Notes: generated from the sequence alone by a model not told the origin. DNA of 64,000 bases from Dendrophyllia cribrosa (GCA_024195265.1 JAJLRJ010000010.1:36608126-36672125); one strand, 5' to 3'; shown: positions 43,590 through 56,426, counted from the stretch's first letter. Translations and numbers: made by a program.

Positions 43590-44201
43590 GGCACCGCGGC
43601 AGAACGTTTGCGCATGCGTAAACTTCAAGCACTTCCGGTCCGTTAAACACAACACTTCTGCATGAACCAACAGACCTAGATTTTCTAGATGCAATGATGA
43701 AAGGACCAAAACCGAAGAAAATTATGCTTACGTACACGATCGGTTCTTGCATGAATACATTTCGAGATGGAGTGAAGACTTGTTTTTGTGAAAAAATGTG
43801 ATGCAAAAATTATTTGTTCATATTTCGTTGTTGGTGCAAACACCAAACCCCTTGGTGCAAACGCTTGAAACTTGAACGATGAAAACACTTTTCAACGAAA
43901 CAAACTTTTTCTCTACCTTTGTTTTATAACTCTTACTTTTTGTTTTCAAACTTCGCGGTACGGGAGTTTTATGTTGTTTATGTTGTAGTTCATTTTTTAT
44001 TTCAGGTAATTTTTGTTTTTCCTTTGTTTCAAATTCATCAGCATATATTACCATACCCAAAAACAATGGAAAAATAAAAATTACCCGAGATAAAAACATT
44101 AACTACAACATTTACATGGGATTACAGTATGTCACCGGAAATGCGTAATTCACCGGATGCTCAGTTTTCTACTCATGCGCAGTGCGTTCTGCCGCGGTGT
44201 C
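43590..44201. mobile_element. MULE-like MITE with 9-bp target duplication, copy 2
   Basis: Flanked by GGCTGCATC at 43581-43589 and 44202-44210. The ends are GGCACCGCGGCAGAACG and CGTTCTGCCGCGGTGTC. The interior is the inverse of the copy at 18574-19227, including CCCCTTGGTGCAAACGCTTG and CAATGGAAAAATAAAAATTAC. Two independent 9-bp duplications confirm a Mutator-like mobile family. Confidence 0.88.
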
Positions 44202-45050
44202 GGCTGCATCTTGGAGTTGAATTCCGACGATTTATTCCGAGCGACAGGCGCGAGACTTCATCGGAAACTTCGGCTAAAACCAATATTGTGTCCAACACGT
44301 CTCGATATGGGCTTGACGACTTAGTAGTGGAATACTTATTTATTGAGTTATTGAGTTAACTTTGTGTATAGTTGTAAGATAATAATTGAGAAGGTTATAG
44401 GAGTGATTTTATGGCGGTTGTACATATCATAATCTGATTTCTTTTTAACTTTCTTAAAACAAAATTTATGTTTGTAGAAATTAAGGATTATATTCAACAG
44501 TCACATTCAAAGTCATTGCAATGGAATTTATTGTTGCGGATGTTTAACAAGTTATGTTTTTTTTTAACAAATATTATGCCACACGTTACATGTAACATGA
44601 GTGATGAAGGCTTCTTAATTGAGCTAGGTCACGGATTTTGGCTTTTAAACTTAATAGTAATGGTCACAGATTTCAAACTTGTATTTTGACCGTTTTGTAT
44701 TCGGCTGTTTTTCCAGTATTTTGCAGAGTTTTTCAATTAGTATCGAAACAGTTAATACGCCAAAAATTGCGTGACTTGGCTTAGCGTGACAGGTCGCCTA
44801 AATAGCGCGACCTGGGGTTACCGAGCGTGAACGGTTGTCCAAGATAGCGTGACCTAGCCAATTTTAACATATATTCAAGGTTCAGAGAAGTACGAAAAAA
44901 GCATCTAAATATTGGATTGGCCAATCCATGCTTCAGTAACTGCAAACAAAATGTAATTAACGTTACTTTTAAGGAAAGTTTCATGATTTTTACATTTACT
45001 AATTTATTTTGGTGGCCATGGTTATGTATAAATAACAGACATATTTTGCT

Positions 45051-45550
45051 NNNNNNNNNNNNNNNNNNNNNNNNNNNNNNNNNNNNNNNNNNNNNNNNNN
45101 NNNNNNNNNNNNNNNNNNNNNNNNNNNNNNNNNNNNNNNNNNNNNNNNNNNNNNNNNNNNNNNNNNNNNNNNNNNNNNNNNNNNNNNNNNNNNNNNNNNN
45201 NNNNNNNNNNNNNNNNNNNNNNNNNNNNNNNNNNNNNNNNNNNNNNNNNNNNNNNNNNNNNNNNNNNNNNNNNNNNNNNNNNNNNNNNNNNNNNNNNNNN
45301 NNNNNNNNNNNNNNNNNNNNNNNNNNNNNNNNNNNNNNNNNNNNNNNNNNNNNNNNNNNNNNNNNNNNNNNNNNNNNNNNNNNNNNNNNNNNNNNNNNNN
45401 NNNNNNNNNNNNNNNNNNNNNNNNNNNNNNNNNNNNNNNNNNNNNNNNNNNNNNNNNNNNNNNNNNNNNNNNNNNNNNNNNNNNNNNNNNNNNNNNNNNN
45501 NNNNNNNNNNNNNNNNNNNNNNNNNNNNNNNNNNNNNNNNNNNNNNNNNN
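45051..45550. other. Assembly gap (500 N)
   Basis: Exactly 500 N. The sequence on the right side is tandem repeat, which probably caused the gap. Reading frames across it are artefacts. Confidence 0.99.
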
Positions 45551-46560
45551 TCTGTGGCTGAAATAATGCAGTGAGACCATTCCAATTAAAGCTATTGTGC
45601 AGTACTTTCCTGTGGTGCTGTTTATTATGCTGTACAATGCGGTTCTAAATGTTGAGTCTGTGGATGAAATCCTACAGTGTGCCCATTCAAATGAAAGCTA
45701 CTGAGCAGTACTTTCCTGTGGTACTGTTTATTATGCTGTACAAAGTGGTTCTAACTTTTGAGTCCGTGGATGAAATCCTAACGTGTGACCATTCAAATGA
45801 AAGCTATTGAGCAGTACTTTCCTGTGGTACTGTTTATTATGCTGTACAAGGTGGTTCTAACTTTTGAGCCTGTGGATGAAATCCTAAAGTGTGATCATTC
45901 AAATGAAAGCTACTGAGCAGCACTTTCCTGAGGTACTGTTTATTATGCTGTACAATGCGGTTCTAACTGTTGAGTCTGTGGATGTTTTGACGGCTTTTGA
46001 CAAATTATACTAATACAGAATACACGCAATTTATTCTACTCAAATCACTCACTGTTAATTAGAGCAGTCAACCTGTGGATGAAATCCTAAAGTTTGACCA
46101 TTCAAATGAAAGCTATTGAGCAGTACTTTCCTGTGGTACTGTTTATTATGCTGTACAATGCGGTTCTAAATGTTGAGTCTGTGGATGAAATCCTACAGTG
46201 TGACCATTCAAATGAAAGCTACTGAGCAGTACTTTCCTGTGGTACTGTTTATTATGCTGTACAAAGTGGTTCTAAGTTTTGAGTCTGTGGATGAAATCCT
46301 ACAGTGTGACCATTCAAATGAAAGCTACTGAGCAGTACTTTCCTGTGGTACTGTTTTTTATACTGTACCGCAATGCGGTTCTAACTGTTGAGTCTGTGGA
46401 TAAAATCCAACAGTGTGACCATTAAAATGAAAGCTACTGAGCAGTACTTTCCTGTGGTACTGTTTATTATACTGTACAATGCGGTTCTAACTGTTGAGTC
46501 TGTGGATGAAATCCAACAGTGTGACCATTCAAATAGAAGCTATTGAGGAGTACTTTCCCG
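45551..46560. repeat. 106-bp minisatellite array
   Basis: About nine units at a spacing of 106 bp (TCTGTGG at 45657, 45763, 45869, 45975, and so on). Each has GTGTGACCATTCAAATGAAA, GAGCAGTACTTTCCTGTGG and TACTGTTTATTATGCTGTAC. An unrelated segment of about 85 bp breaks the array at 45985-46070. The array touches the assembly gap, so its true size is unknown. Confidence 0.92.
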
Positions 46561-46574
46561 TGATTTTTTGTGTG

Positions 46575-47100
46575 TGAAATTTGTACTTTGGAACTCTTAC
46601 GACAAAAAGACAACAGACTATTCATGACTAATCAGATATAAATTTGTAAGCACAGCTGGTAAGAAAAACTAAACAGTACAAAAGAGAATGTTTAATAGTC
46701 TATTCATATCCTGTTTTCCCGCCATTGTGACCCACCTCTGGCGGTGCAACCGGATGGCAAACTGTAGCGATAGCGCGGTTTTTAACCTAGTGTCGAAAGT
46801 TATTTCGCGATTATACCGTGTAAATCGGCCCTTAGGGAGTCGTTAGGGAACGTTACTAAAACCACGTCGCCGTTGAAAATGCTCTAACTAAAAATGGAGC
46901 ATTTTTAAAACGATGCGGTTTTATTTATCGTTAGAACCGCGTCATTCTGAGAAAGATGGCTTAATTCGATCAAAGTGTTGTTTGTCTCTCAAATGTGGTT
47001 TAATGCCATTCGATGCTTTAAAACAGACGGCCGACTTATCTTAACGGCAACGCGATATGTCGGTTTGAAAGATAAACTTTCCTCGGCCGCTAAAATCCAG
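46575..47100. other. Unassigned intergenic sequence
   Basis: About 0.5 kb between the minisatellite and the interrupted MITE. I see no gene or clear repeat here. Confidence 0.4.
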
Positions 47101-47135
47101 CGGGTGGTTGCATTTAGAGCGGTTTTCAATAGTCC

Positions 47136-47280
47136 AATTTCGATATATTAAAATTCAACTTGAAACAAAAGACATCACTACGAGGCTTAGGGGAATGATA
47201 GTAAGGAATTGTATGGTTTATTCCCCTAAGCCTCGTAGTGATGTCTTTTGTTTCAAGTTGAATTTTAATATATCGAAATT
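47136..47280. repeat. Perfect 61-bp inverted repeat with 23-nt loop
   Basis: Arm 1 is 47136-47196 (starts AATTTCGATATATTAAAATT, ends CGAGGCTTAGGGGAAT). Arm 2, 47220-47280, is its exact reverse complement. The lack of any mismatch indicates a recent foldback insertion. If transcribed it would make a long perfect hairpin RNA. Confidence 0.95.
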
Positions 47281-47322
47281 GATTAAGTATCGAAAGTAAT
47301 TTCGCGATTGCTTTGGATTTGC

Positions 47323-47608
47323 ATGACAACGCTTTGCTATTAGAATTGAGTAGTTTAATGCCTGCCAGTATTTTGTATTGTCAAAGTAGCCGTATAAAAT
47401 GCTACCATGTTTTAAAGAAAGTCTTTCACGTGCTTTTTCAAACCACCAGTTCTTCTATAACTTCTATAATTAGTATTAGTAAATTTGTAAATGTAATTGT
47501 ACATCTGCGTTGTTCGTGTAATATCATATTGTAATTGTAGTTATGTAAATAATGTATTGTTTAAAATAAAGTTGTAAAAAAAAAAAAAAGAAAATGACTA
47601 CGCTTTGC
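47323..47608 (+). mobile_element. Retrotransposed 3' end with poly(A) and 15-bp target duplication
   Basis: ATGACAACGCTTTGC (47323-47337) and ATGACTACGCTTTGC (47594-47608) flank an insert of about 256 bp. The insert ends AATAAAGTTGT followed by an A tract, so it has a polyadenylation signal at the normal distance from the tail. This is the signature of target-primed reverse transcription of an mRNA or LINE 3' end. The body has no recognisable coding frame. Confidence 0.85.
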
Positions 47609-48083
47609 GATTCGCTGAAAAATCTCGCGCCATTTATCTTAACCAATCAGAAGTAAAACCAAAACCAATCGTGATTTTGCTCGCACGCGTTTTCCCGCGC
47701 TTGGCGCCGGTTACATGTATTCGCTACGAGTTCTGATTGGTTCATTGGATTGTCTGCGTCTGTTGTGATTGGCCTGAGTGATTACCTTGGTTTGAAAACC
47801 GCTTTATAGATGTAACCACCAACGCTGCCTTACCTGCCCGTTTTTACAAGAAGGTCAAAACAAATGCACTTTTTCAGTGAATTTTTCAACAAGTAAAGAA
47901 AAACGACTTATTAATAACTGCATCTTTTGTAAGTCAAAAAATCTCACTTCATTTATTGTAACGGTCGGGCCATTTTACGTTGTTTCATGACTGATTTTCT
48001 TTTAGCCCCGAACGACGACCAAAACAATATTATATATAACAAAATAATCAACAACAACTCCGTTCTTTTAAACAAGAAGACAG

Positions 48084-48089
48084 TTTATT
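48084..48089 (-). terminator. Candidate USP polyadenylation signal
   Basis: AATAAA on the minus strand, about 490 bp downstream of the USP stop codon. The position is compatible with the end of the 3' UTR. No transcript evidence. Confidence 0.35.
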
Positions 48090-48575
48090 TCATTTACAAA
48101 TAAGCGAGCTTCGTTCAAAATTCTTAAATACAACTGTTTTTTAAAAAACCTGCTGTATATACACATAAACCTCCACATTTTAAAAACACTGCAATTGGGC
48201 GCCTGGCCGTAGCAGATTTTCAAGTGAGGAGAAGCTGCAAGTGCATTTGAAAGCTAAATCGACGAAAACAACATCGAAGGCCCCACATGGCCAACGAACA
48301 TTTAAGTTGGGTGTGTAGAATATTACCAGAGAAAACCAGAGAAAAGGAAGAGTAGAGACAAACAGATTGTCCTCGCATGTGACGCTCGAGAATCTTCGGA
48401 CTTCATCGCGAAAGGCTCGGTTAGCTTCGGAAGGTTTTCGCTATATTCCTCGTCGTACTTTCCGACAGCCAGGTTTGCGTTTGTTTTGTTTAACGTGGAA
48501 AAAACACTTGTCAGCATCTTCGGAAAGCATCGGAGAGTTCCTCGTGGGCGTCGGTTCACGTTCGGGACAGATTGG

Positions 48576-48754
48576 CTATGTTTTAAAAGCGGCCGGATTT
48601 GCGTTAACGAGTTCCATCGCTCGGACGAACCGATCGCAGAGGTCACGTGAGCTAAGGGGGCGCAAGACTGGCGGTGGTTTAATTTCTGGACAAGAGTCAC
48701 TTGTGACGTCAAGCAGTTTAGGAAGAAACTCTTGAAGCTTGGCGTGATGCCGAT
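48576..48754 (-). CDS. USP last coding exon
   Basis: The acceptor is CGTTTCTCCTAG. The split codon from 50992 (phase 1) is completed and the exon reads [20 protein letters not shown], later [20 protein letters not shown] and a stop TAG at 48576-48578. This matches the end of human USP25/28 (FLPKLLD and CERFARIM blocks). Confidence 0.88.
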
Positions 48755-51700
48755 CTAGGAGAAACGAAAATAGAAATATTAATTTTCAATTCATACCACG
48801 AAAAATCCAAAAGCAGATCCAGGTTGTATTCATACACGTGATAAGTTAACGCCCGCCCCGCGTAGTCCGGCACTTGTCCAAACGATGTCTGTGATTCGCT
48901 AAGAAAACAAAAGATTTGTCCTGCTGGGATAGAGATTAGGGATAGGGGCATTGTTCAAGTGATATATCAAATGTATCGTTCGCCAATAACAGACATCGTT
49001 TGGAGAGCTACACGGTCGCCCCTTAAACATGAAGTTCCACTAGAAAAGTGATTGCATCTCTTTCATTTTACACCTTTTGGGTTTGAAATGCTAATTTAGG
49101 CGTCTTTCAGTCACAGTACGTGGTTGACTGGAGCGTCCTACAGATAAAACTTGCTTTAAAATCTCATCGAACCAAGATATTGCCTAAAGAAAAAAGAAAG
49201 AAAAACAGAAGTTCATAAAGACTTCTGATATAACTTTGGCAATGTTTTCCAGATTTTGTCAGTAATGTTCTTATTAATGACGCATGTTGCTTTTCAGCTG
49301 TTAATGATTTAGTGGTTGATTGACAAGTGAAGGCGAGAATGACCAGGCCAGGTCCCTTTTATAATTTTTACAATTGGCTGAAAGCAAACAAACTCACTCT
49401 AAATATGACTAAAACTGAATTTATGCTTATCGGATCTAGACAGAGGCTAAGTACTCTCACGGATTCCCCAGCACTTGCAATTAAAGATCTTCAAGTTAAC
49501 CGGGTCACTACCACAAAATCACTTGGGGTGACCATTGATGACAAACTTGGCTGGAGTGACCACATCGAGAAAGTCACAAAGAAAGTCGCTTCTGGTATTG
49601 GGGCCATGAAACGAATTAGGCACCTCGTTCCTCAAGCGACCTTATACTTAATTTATCAAGCATTGATACAGCCACACTTCGACTACTGCAACATTGTTTG
49701 GGGAAACTGTGGGATAATTCTGCAGAATAAACTACAAAAGCTACAAAACAGAGCAGCCCGTGTTTTGACCTATTCAGACTATGACGTAGATGCTGGTAAT
49801 CTATTAGAACTCCTAGGATGGAAAAATCTTGCTTGCCAGCAACAAATTCAAAGAGCTACGATGGTTTATAGGTCTCTACACGGGTTGGCTCCAAACTATC
49901 TAAGTTCTAAATTTGAGAAGCGAGAAATTAGTTACAACCTAAGGGACTCTGAGGATAAACTTAATGTTCCATTGCCGCGCACAAACTATTATAAAAATAG
50001 TTTCAGTTATAGTGGCGCCATGCTCTGGAACAGCCTTTCTCATAATGTAAGGAAAGCTGAGTCCCTTGGGCAATTTAAACGACTTCTCAAAGAGGAACTA
50101 TAAGGCACGGCATTCGTGGAAAGCAGCTTTTTATTATTTATTAAATTCTTCATATATAGATATTTTTTAATATTAGTTTATTGCTTTGTGTTAGTATTAT
50201 AATGATTTTTAGCTGACGAATTTTTACCGTGTTTAAATAAAGATTATCTATCTATCTATCTAGTGTTTCTTCATCATTGCCCAGGGTTGTGCCTAAATCA
50301 TACCGTCCAGAAGGACGTCGGACACCTTATTGAGACTTATATAACGTAATGTCAACACTTATATTTTTATTTTCAATAAATTTTTAAGTGTAAAAAAAGA
50401 AAATCTAAAATCCCCACTCAGGATTGAACCTGTGACCTCAGCTAGGCTTAGGCTTACATAGCCTACCGTACCACCTAGCTTCTCGGGTTGCTTAGTCCTA
50501 AATTTAACTACATAAACTGCCACCCCCAACCTCAACTGAAAGCTAACCAGTTACTCAGTTATGTAAGTCTCAATAAGGTGTCCTCCCAGGGATTTCTACG
50601 CCCGTCCCGCCATTTTGAAAGTGGAAAAGGTACTGAGGAGGTCGATTCGTCGCCATAACAACGCGGTGTTTTTTTAGCAACCTCTGACTACATACCGTGT
50701 GGTGCTACTTCACTGTCGAAATTATATTCAAACATTACCTTTTACACGTAATCTAAAATCGTGTTGGTGCCCATTTACCCGAAACATCTCTTTCGTTCAG
50801 AAACAAACGATGAAATTAGAAACAAAACGTTCAGTAAATAAAATAATTCTTTCATTGCCAGAGCAATCGCAAAAAATCACCCATCCGCAAAATTAAACTC
50901 CCGTAAAAAGGTAGGTACTTCATATATGGTAATTATAATGTACCTTAGCACGGTAGTCACTGTACCGCTAGCCCAGTTGCTTAGAACTTACCATCAAGGT
51001 GAGAAGCGAGAAAGTTACACCAGCAATTCCTGACCTGCTCCACGGCCACGCTGTCAGCAGGCTGGGGCGAGGCGCTTAGCTTGGGTATACAGGGTATCAC
51101 GAGTTCACTGACTAGTTCCAGTCCCCCGCATACTGATTTCCAGTCACTGCTTTCGAACATCTGCACCGCTAACTCATTCAGGCGTAAAAAGCACACGCGC
51201 CGCCAGTGGGTCAGCAGTTGTTCGTTCATGGCTTGGCCGGTGTTGTTTGGATTGAGGAGCCTGGTATTGAGGTTGCACACGTGCACCAAATATGGCAATG
51301 CTTCGCGGCATCTGAAAAATAACAATGAAAAGAGATTCTTAATGACATGGTGTTCATTAGACATCGGAGATCGGAGAATTTTCCGCCTCAGTACTACGCA
51401 GAATTCTCCGGCTAAATTTCGATGGCAATAGGTAGCTTTCTTCGCTCTTTCATAATATTCTTCTGTTACTTTACACTATTCTCCTGCTACTACAATTCTT
51501 AATGAAAACCCCGAATTGATTGGCTTTCTGCAGAAGAGTGTCAGCCTTAGGACTTAGAATCAACGGGCAAGAGTGACTGCGCATTCGACTGTGGGATAGA
51601 AAAGGCGCCAAACCTTTATCACTGACATGTGTGTGGAAGAGATTTTGTAGCGTTCGTGATGGAAGATGTTTCTTTGCTTTCTTTTCTAATAATGATGATG

Positions 51701-54700
51701 TTAAGTGCGCGGCCACTCGTCCCAAACAGTCACTCTTTTCCGGTCTATTAAAAACAGATGAATGAACTGTGGCGTTGCGTCGGTGGGGGTACGTTTGATT
51801 ATATATATTCCAGAATAAGTATACAGGGAATGGTGACAAAAAAAAATCGCCTTTGTAGAAATTTTCAGAGATTTTTTCATTAATTTCGGAATACAGCCAA
51901 TCAAACGCGCCCTAAAATTAAACGAAGCAATTAAAAAGCTGACGTTTCGCTTTGATGAAAGGCTAACGCTTAAAATGTCAGCTTTTAAATTATGGTGGCC
52001 AAAAGGCTTTTCATTGCGTATTTGGTCTCTCTGGAGCATCCCAAAATTTTAACAAAAGTCTAAGTTCTTTTAGCTCTAAAATAGTCTAACATAGTTGGAC
52101 TGAATTCGAACGTTAACGCGTGTTAAGCAACAAACCCACTTAGCTACTGGGTGCTAGGTGCTTAGTTGCTGGGTGTTGTATGAGATAGAAATGTGCGGTT
52201 CTCACTGCAACATTGTACTTACTTGTTGTTGTGTAGATTCTCGAGTCCCGTGAGGAAACAGGAGTTAACCTTTTGAAACAAGCTGTATTTTTCTTTCCAG
52301 CCCTTAAAAGGACAACGCACAGAGGTAAGAGACAAAAAAACTTAACTGCAAGTCCAACAATAAGGCCCCGTCCACAAAAATGCTTTTTTGTGAAGTTGCG
52401 TTCTCAAACGTTTGCGTTTTCATCGAAAATGGAAGCTTTCCGTTTGAAGAGTAAAATCGCATGAACATTCGTTTTCAAACGTTTTCACGCTGGAGACGGC
52501 TTTCAAAAGTTGGGGTTCTCGATAAATATGAACGTGTGTTCTCTCGTGTGAACTCTTCAAGTAAGAGACATGCTTTAGTTGCCACAGTAGGAAAAATAAA
52601 CCAATTAAGAAGCGAATTACTCCTTGCACGTTTTGCTTGATGTTGTTAGTGACGTACCAGGAGGGACTCAAAACGCTACCAGTTAACACAGATATTACTG
52701 AAAATCACAATTCACTTTGTCAATTCATTTTCTCACACATCGCACTCAGTTTGTTTGAAACCACCTTTGTGTACCATACCACGAATTTTAACCCTTAAAA
52801 GTAGGGCGACCTGACACCCCCCACCCCTCACCCCCCAGTGCGGGATATTTTTAAACTAATCATAAAGCATAGAAGTGCATAACCAAAGCAGACGTGAATT
52901 TCTTTCTACACAACATAGATCTAACATTTTCTGGTTGGTGATTAACTTATTACCTGGTGTTCAAGATTCATTGATTCTCGTTCAGCATTCAATCGATTCT
53001 GTCCACACTGCTTCACCATAAGAAGGCTGACACAAAAATACAGAATTATTAGTCCATGTACATACAGTAGATATCCAGTCTCCAAGGGAAAACAAAACGG
53101 TTTTGAGAATAAGATTAATCGAAGAAGTCTAGGGGCATTTAAGTGAACGCCTTTACAGGGCTCGAAAAAAGTCCTGGCATCCGTCCGGGACAAGTAGATT
53201 TTTCAATGGGGCACGTTACCTTTCTTGCTTACTAACCCAATGGGCAAGGCCCAGGCAAGCTATCTACTGATTAAATGATTTTAAAGCAAAACAGTAAACT
53301 TTGGCAAGCATGTAACTTTCCGTGGCATGTAACATTTGAGAGTAGCACACACAAACCCTTCCCGTTCTGTTCTATCCCTTGCTTTGCCATCAATCCCGTG
53401 CCTTCCCATCCCGTGCATCCCCTCCCACTTCACCCACTTACGTCTCTTCCTGTGTCCTGATATCTTCCACAATCTGCTCCAAAATGGCCAGACTGATTGT
53501 TTGTTCAGGAGCTTTACACTTCATCAGATAGATAGCGAAGTGCTCCAGGCGCCCATCTCCAGGGTGCTCTGGTGTGTACTCCCGCGAGAGCCTCTCCAGC
53601 TTGGTCCGCTGTTGAATGCACCACTGCGTTAGCGCTTCCTCTACCCCCAGGCTCCTTGCAGCCTCGGCCAAGGAGTCAAGAGCGGAACCTTCGTCATTCT
53701 CGGCCGCGCGAGGAGACTGGGACGCAGATTCAGCATCAATTATAATATCTGGTCTGGGGACGATGGCTTTACATTGGGTTTCTGTGTGAAAAGATTTTAG
53801 TCAGTCAGTGACTCAATAAAATTGCTTTAAAAAAAATCTTTTTAAGTGGGAGAGTCTAGATTCCATAGCTCAGAAGAAGGTCGGACACCTTATTGAGATT
53901 TATATAACGGAGTAACTGATTAGCTTTCAGTTGAGGTTGGGGTTAGCAGTTTACAGCTATTTCAATTAACGTTGTCGAATGAAAGCTCAAAGCTACAAGC
54001 CAAGATAGTTGGGAGCGGCGCAAAATAAACGTTTTTCCCGTTCCTCGCATCGCTCATTCGTGTCGTTTCTTTTCGTTTCACCACTCCCAACTATCTGCAT
54101 GCCTGGAACAGGCGCTCGGTTTACTCGTTCGGTCTTGACTTGTAGGTTTTGAGCTTTGCGCTTTGAGCTTTCACCCGACAACGTTAATTGAAATAGCTGT
54201 ATATAGTTAAATTTAGGCCAAAACAACCCGAGAAGCTAGGTGGTACTCTGGAACGGTAGGCTATGTAAGTCTAAGCCTAGCTGAGGTCACAGGTTCAATC
54301 CTGAGTGGGGATTTTAGATTTTCTTTTTTACACTTAAAACATTTATTGAAAATAAAATTCTAAGTGTCGACATTACGTTATAAGTGTCTGACCTCCTTCT
54401 GAGCTATAGCAGGTAGACTCCACCTTTTAAGTGTCAATGTATTTAGCACGAAGGTACTATTAATTGAGGACACTTTTTACATTCCCTACTAGAGACGGGA
54501 CCGCCATTTCTACGTGGTTTTCCGAGCCACGTGAGGGTCTAGCCGTTTGCAGATATCACAGCAAAAGTAGCACTTTCGTTCTCAGTTATTTTCAGAGCTT
54601 AAGTGTTGGTTCGGCCGGGAATCGAACCCACGACCTCCTGCTCAAAACACCAGCGCTCTCCCACCTGAGCTACCCTGCGGCGGTTGAGAGCAATCAGAAT

Positions 54701-56392
54701 CGACAAACATGCTTTAAGTCCAAGTTAAACAGATTACTATTGGAGGTCTTGGAGAGTGAGGATATCTATGCAAAACGGAACAAAACGCCAAATAGATTAC
54801 GAATTCGCTCCAGTCACTTACCAGCCGTTTTATTCAGCTGCTTCTCGTCCCAGTCCCTCATTTCATTTTCAAACTCAGCATTGTCCTTATCAACAAGCTC
54901 CTGTAAATCCGCTGGCAGCTCCTGAACTGCACTGCCGGCGCCGATGCAGCCCTCGCGCCGAGCATCAATGTACATGAGACAGTAGGCACTCACGTGACGA
55001 TAGCCGCCCAGTGACTCACGGGAAACCTCGTCCCACGTGACTTCACTGACTGTGATATCATTGAATTTGCACCATCTCTGCTGGGTGGGGTCTTGGATGT
55101 AGGCCCAGTAATGGCCACCAGAAGCTTGTCCTTCGTGCACAAGAACTGCGTGAAGACGGTATGGTAACTGTGTATAAATCAAATGAATTGGTTCAAACGA
55201 CTGCAAAATACTTCGCCAATCCAAAGGCATTCCGGCTACAGAAGTGTGGATACAGCTAACTCTGTGTGGTTCGTGCTTGAAAGGGGAGAGGAAGGGAGGA
55301 TTTTGGACGTGCACGAGGCGCATGGAGAGAGCGCGGAGCGCGAAGGAAGGTGGGGAAGGTAGCGCTCCACGCTCTCTTAACACGCCTCACGCGTATCCAT
55401 AGTCCCCCTTCCTCTCTCGCCCCCGTACCATATAATCTACTGGATACCAACACAGATGAACACTATTGTACAGAGAAATTATGTTGCCGATTCCCTCATT
55501 TAAATGCAATTCTTATTAGTTTGATAACAGAGAGTCACCGAGATCTATTTAAGCGTTGTGGGTCAAACTTACCTTTTTAAGACTGGCATCATCATACATT
55601 GTCGAAATCATTTCTTCTGTTTCTCGAAGATGGGCAGAAAGATCTTCAAAAGGGAAATATTAAACAAAATAAGGGTAACACATTTTAGGGGAGTGGAGGG
55701 GGTTCTCGTTTTCTTTGAAGTTATCTAAACTTATAATGTAAAGTCTATAAACTTAACACTGTTTTGGTTAAGCTGGAGCATTACACGACTTTTGGCAAAA
55801 CGGGACCAGTGTCCCTTTAATACTGCATTGCACTTTACCTTTGATATCTTGCTCCATCTCATGTCTCCATCTTTGTAAACACTCCTCTAACACAGCTACT
55901 TCCGACTCGGTTACGTGACGCGGAGCGGGGCTCCACCGGACCTCGGACAAGGGGCACGGTGAGGGGGTGGAGGTAGTGGTGTTCATGGGGGTGGGTGAGC
56001 CAGATATGGGGGTTTTCATATCCACATCCGAATTGAGCTCATCACTAGCGGGGGGAGTGCTGTGCACAAACGCCAGAGCGCTTTCTAGAACGTCTGGGAT
56101 GGGACAGCGCTTGGAGCTGTGTCCGTATTTGAGGTACCTAAAGGAAACAAAAGCAGTGCAAAAGGGGATTACGAGGGAACTGATTGAAGTGACCCAATAG
56201 CCAGGGAGCCAGAGGTACACAGGTGGCCCACTTGGCCGGAGTTTAACCTGGGGTCAATTTAATAAAAATTTGACAAGTGTAATTTACAAGTGTAGCCATT
56301 GTTTTAGAGGTTGAAAACAATAGCTACACTTGTAAAAGTTTTATTGAATTGACCCCAGGTTTCTGTAGCACGAAGCAACTAGGAGTATTACT

Positions 56393-56426
<34 letters not shown>

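Larger units (their letters stand above)
47115..47807. mobile_element. CCAAT-rich MITE family, copy with two nested insertions
   Basis: The left end TAGAGCGGTTTTCAAT and the right end GAAAACCGCTTTATA belong to the family at 8443-8728. Body strings GCGATTCGCTGAAAAATCTC, ACCAATCAGAAG and TTGGTTCATTGGATTG (as GATTGGTTCATTGG) are kept. A hairpin at 47136-47280 and a retrocopy at 47338-47593 have been inserted into it. Confidence 0.8.
48755..50991. other. Last USP intron
   Basis: Besides the LINE at 49327-50262 and the MITE at 50320-50583, this intron has no recognisable exon. The frame at 48718-48951 overlaps the last exon's acceptor and has no USP similarity. Confidence 0.5.

Noticed and set aside
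44917..45637. Long frames at 44917-45637
   Set aside because: They run through the 500-N gap and are artefacts.
45551..46560. Regular repeats that could suggest a CRISPR-like array
   Set aside because: Units are 106 bp, contiguous without unique spacers, in an animal genome; this is a minisatellite.
51471..52039. Minus-strand frames of 122 and 112 codons
   Set aside because: They lie in a USP intron, lack similarity and are not needed for the exon phases.
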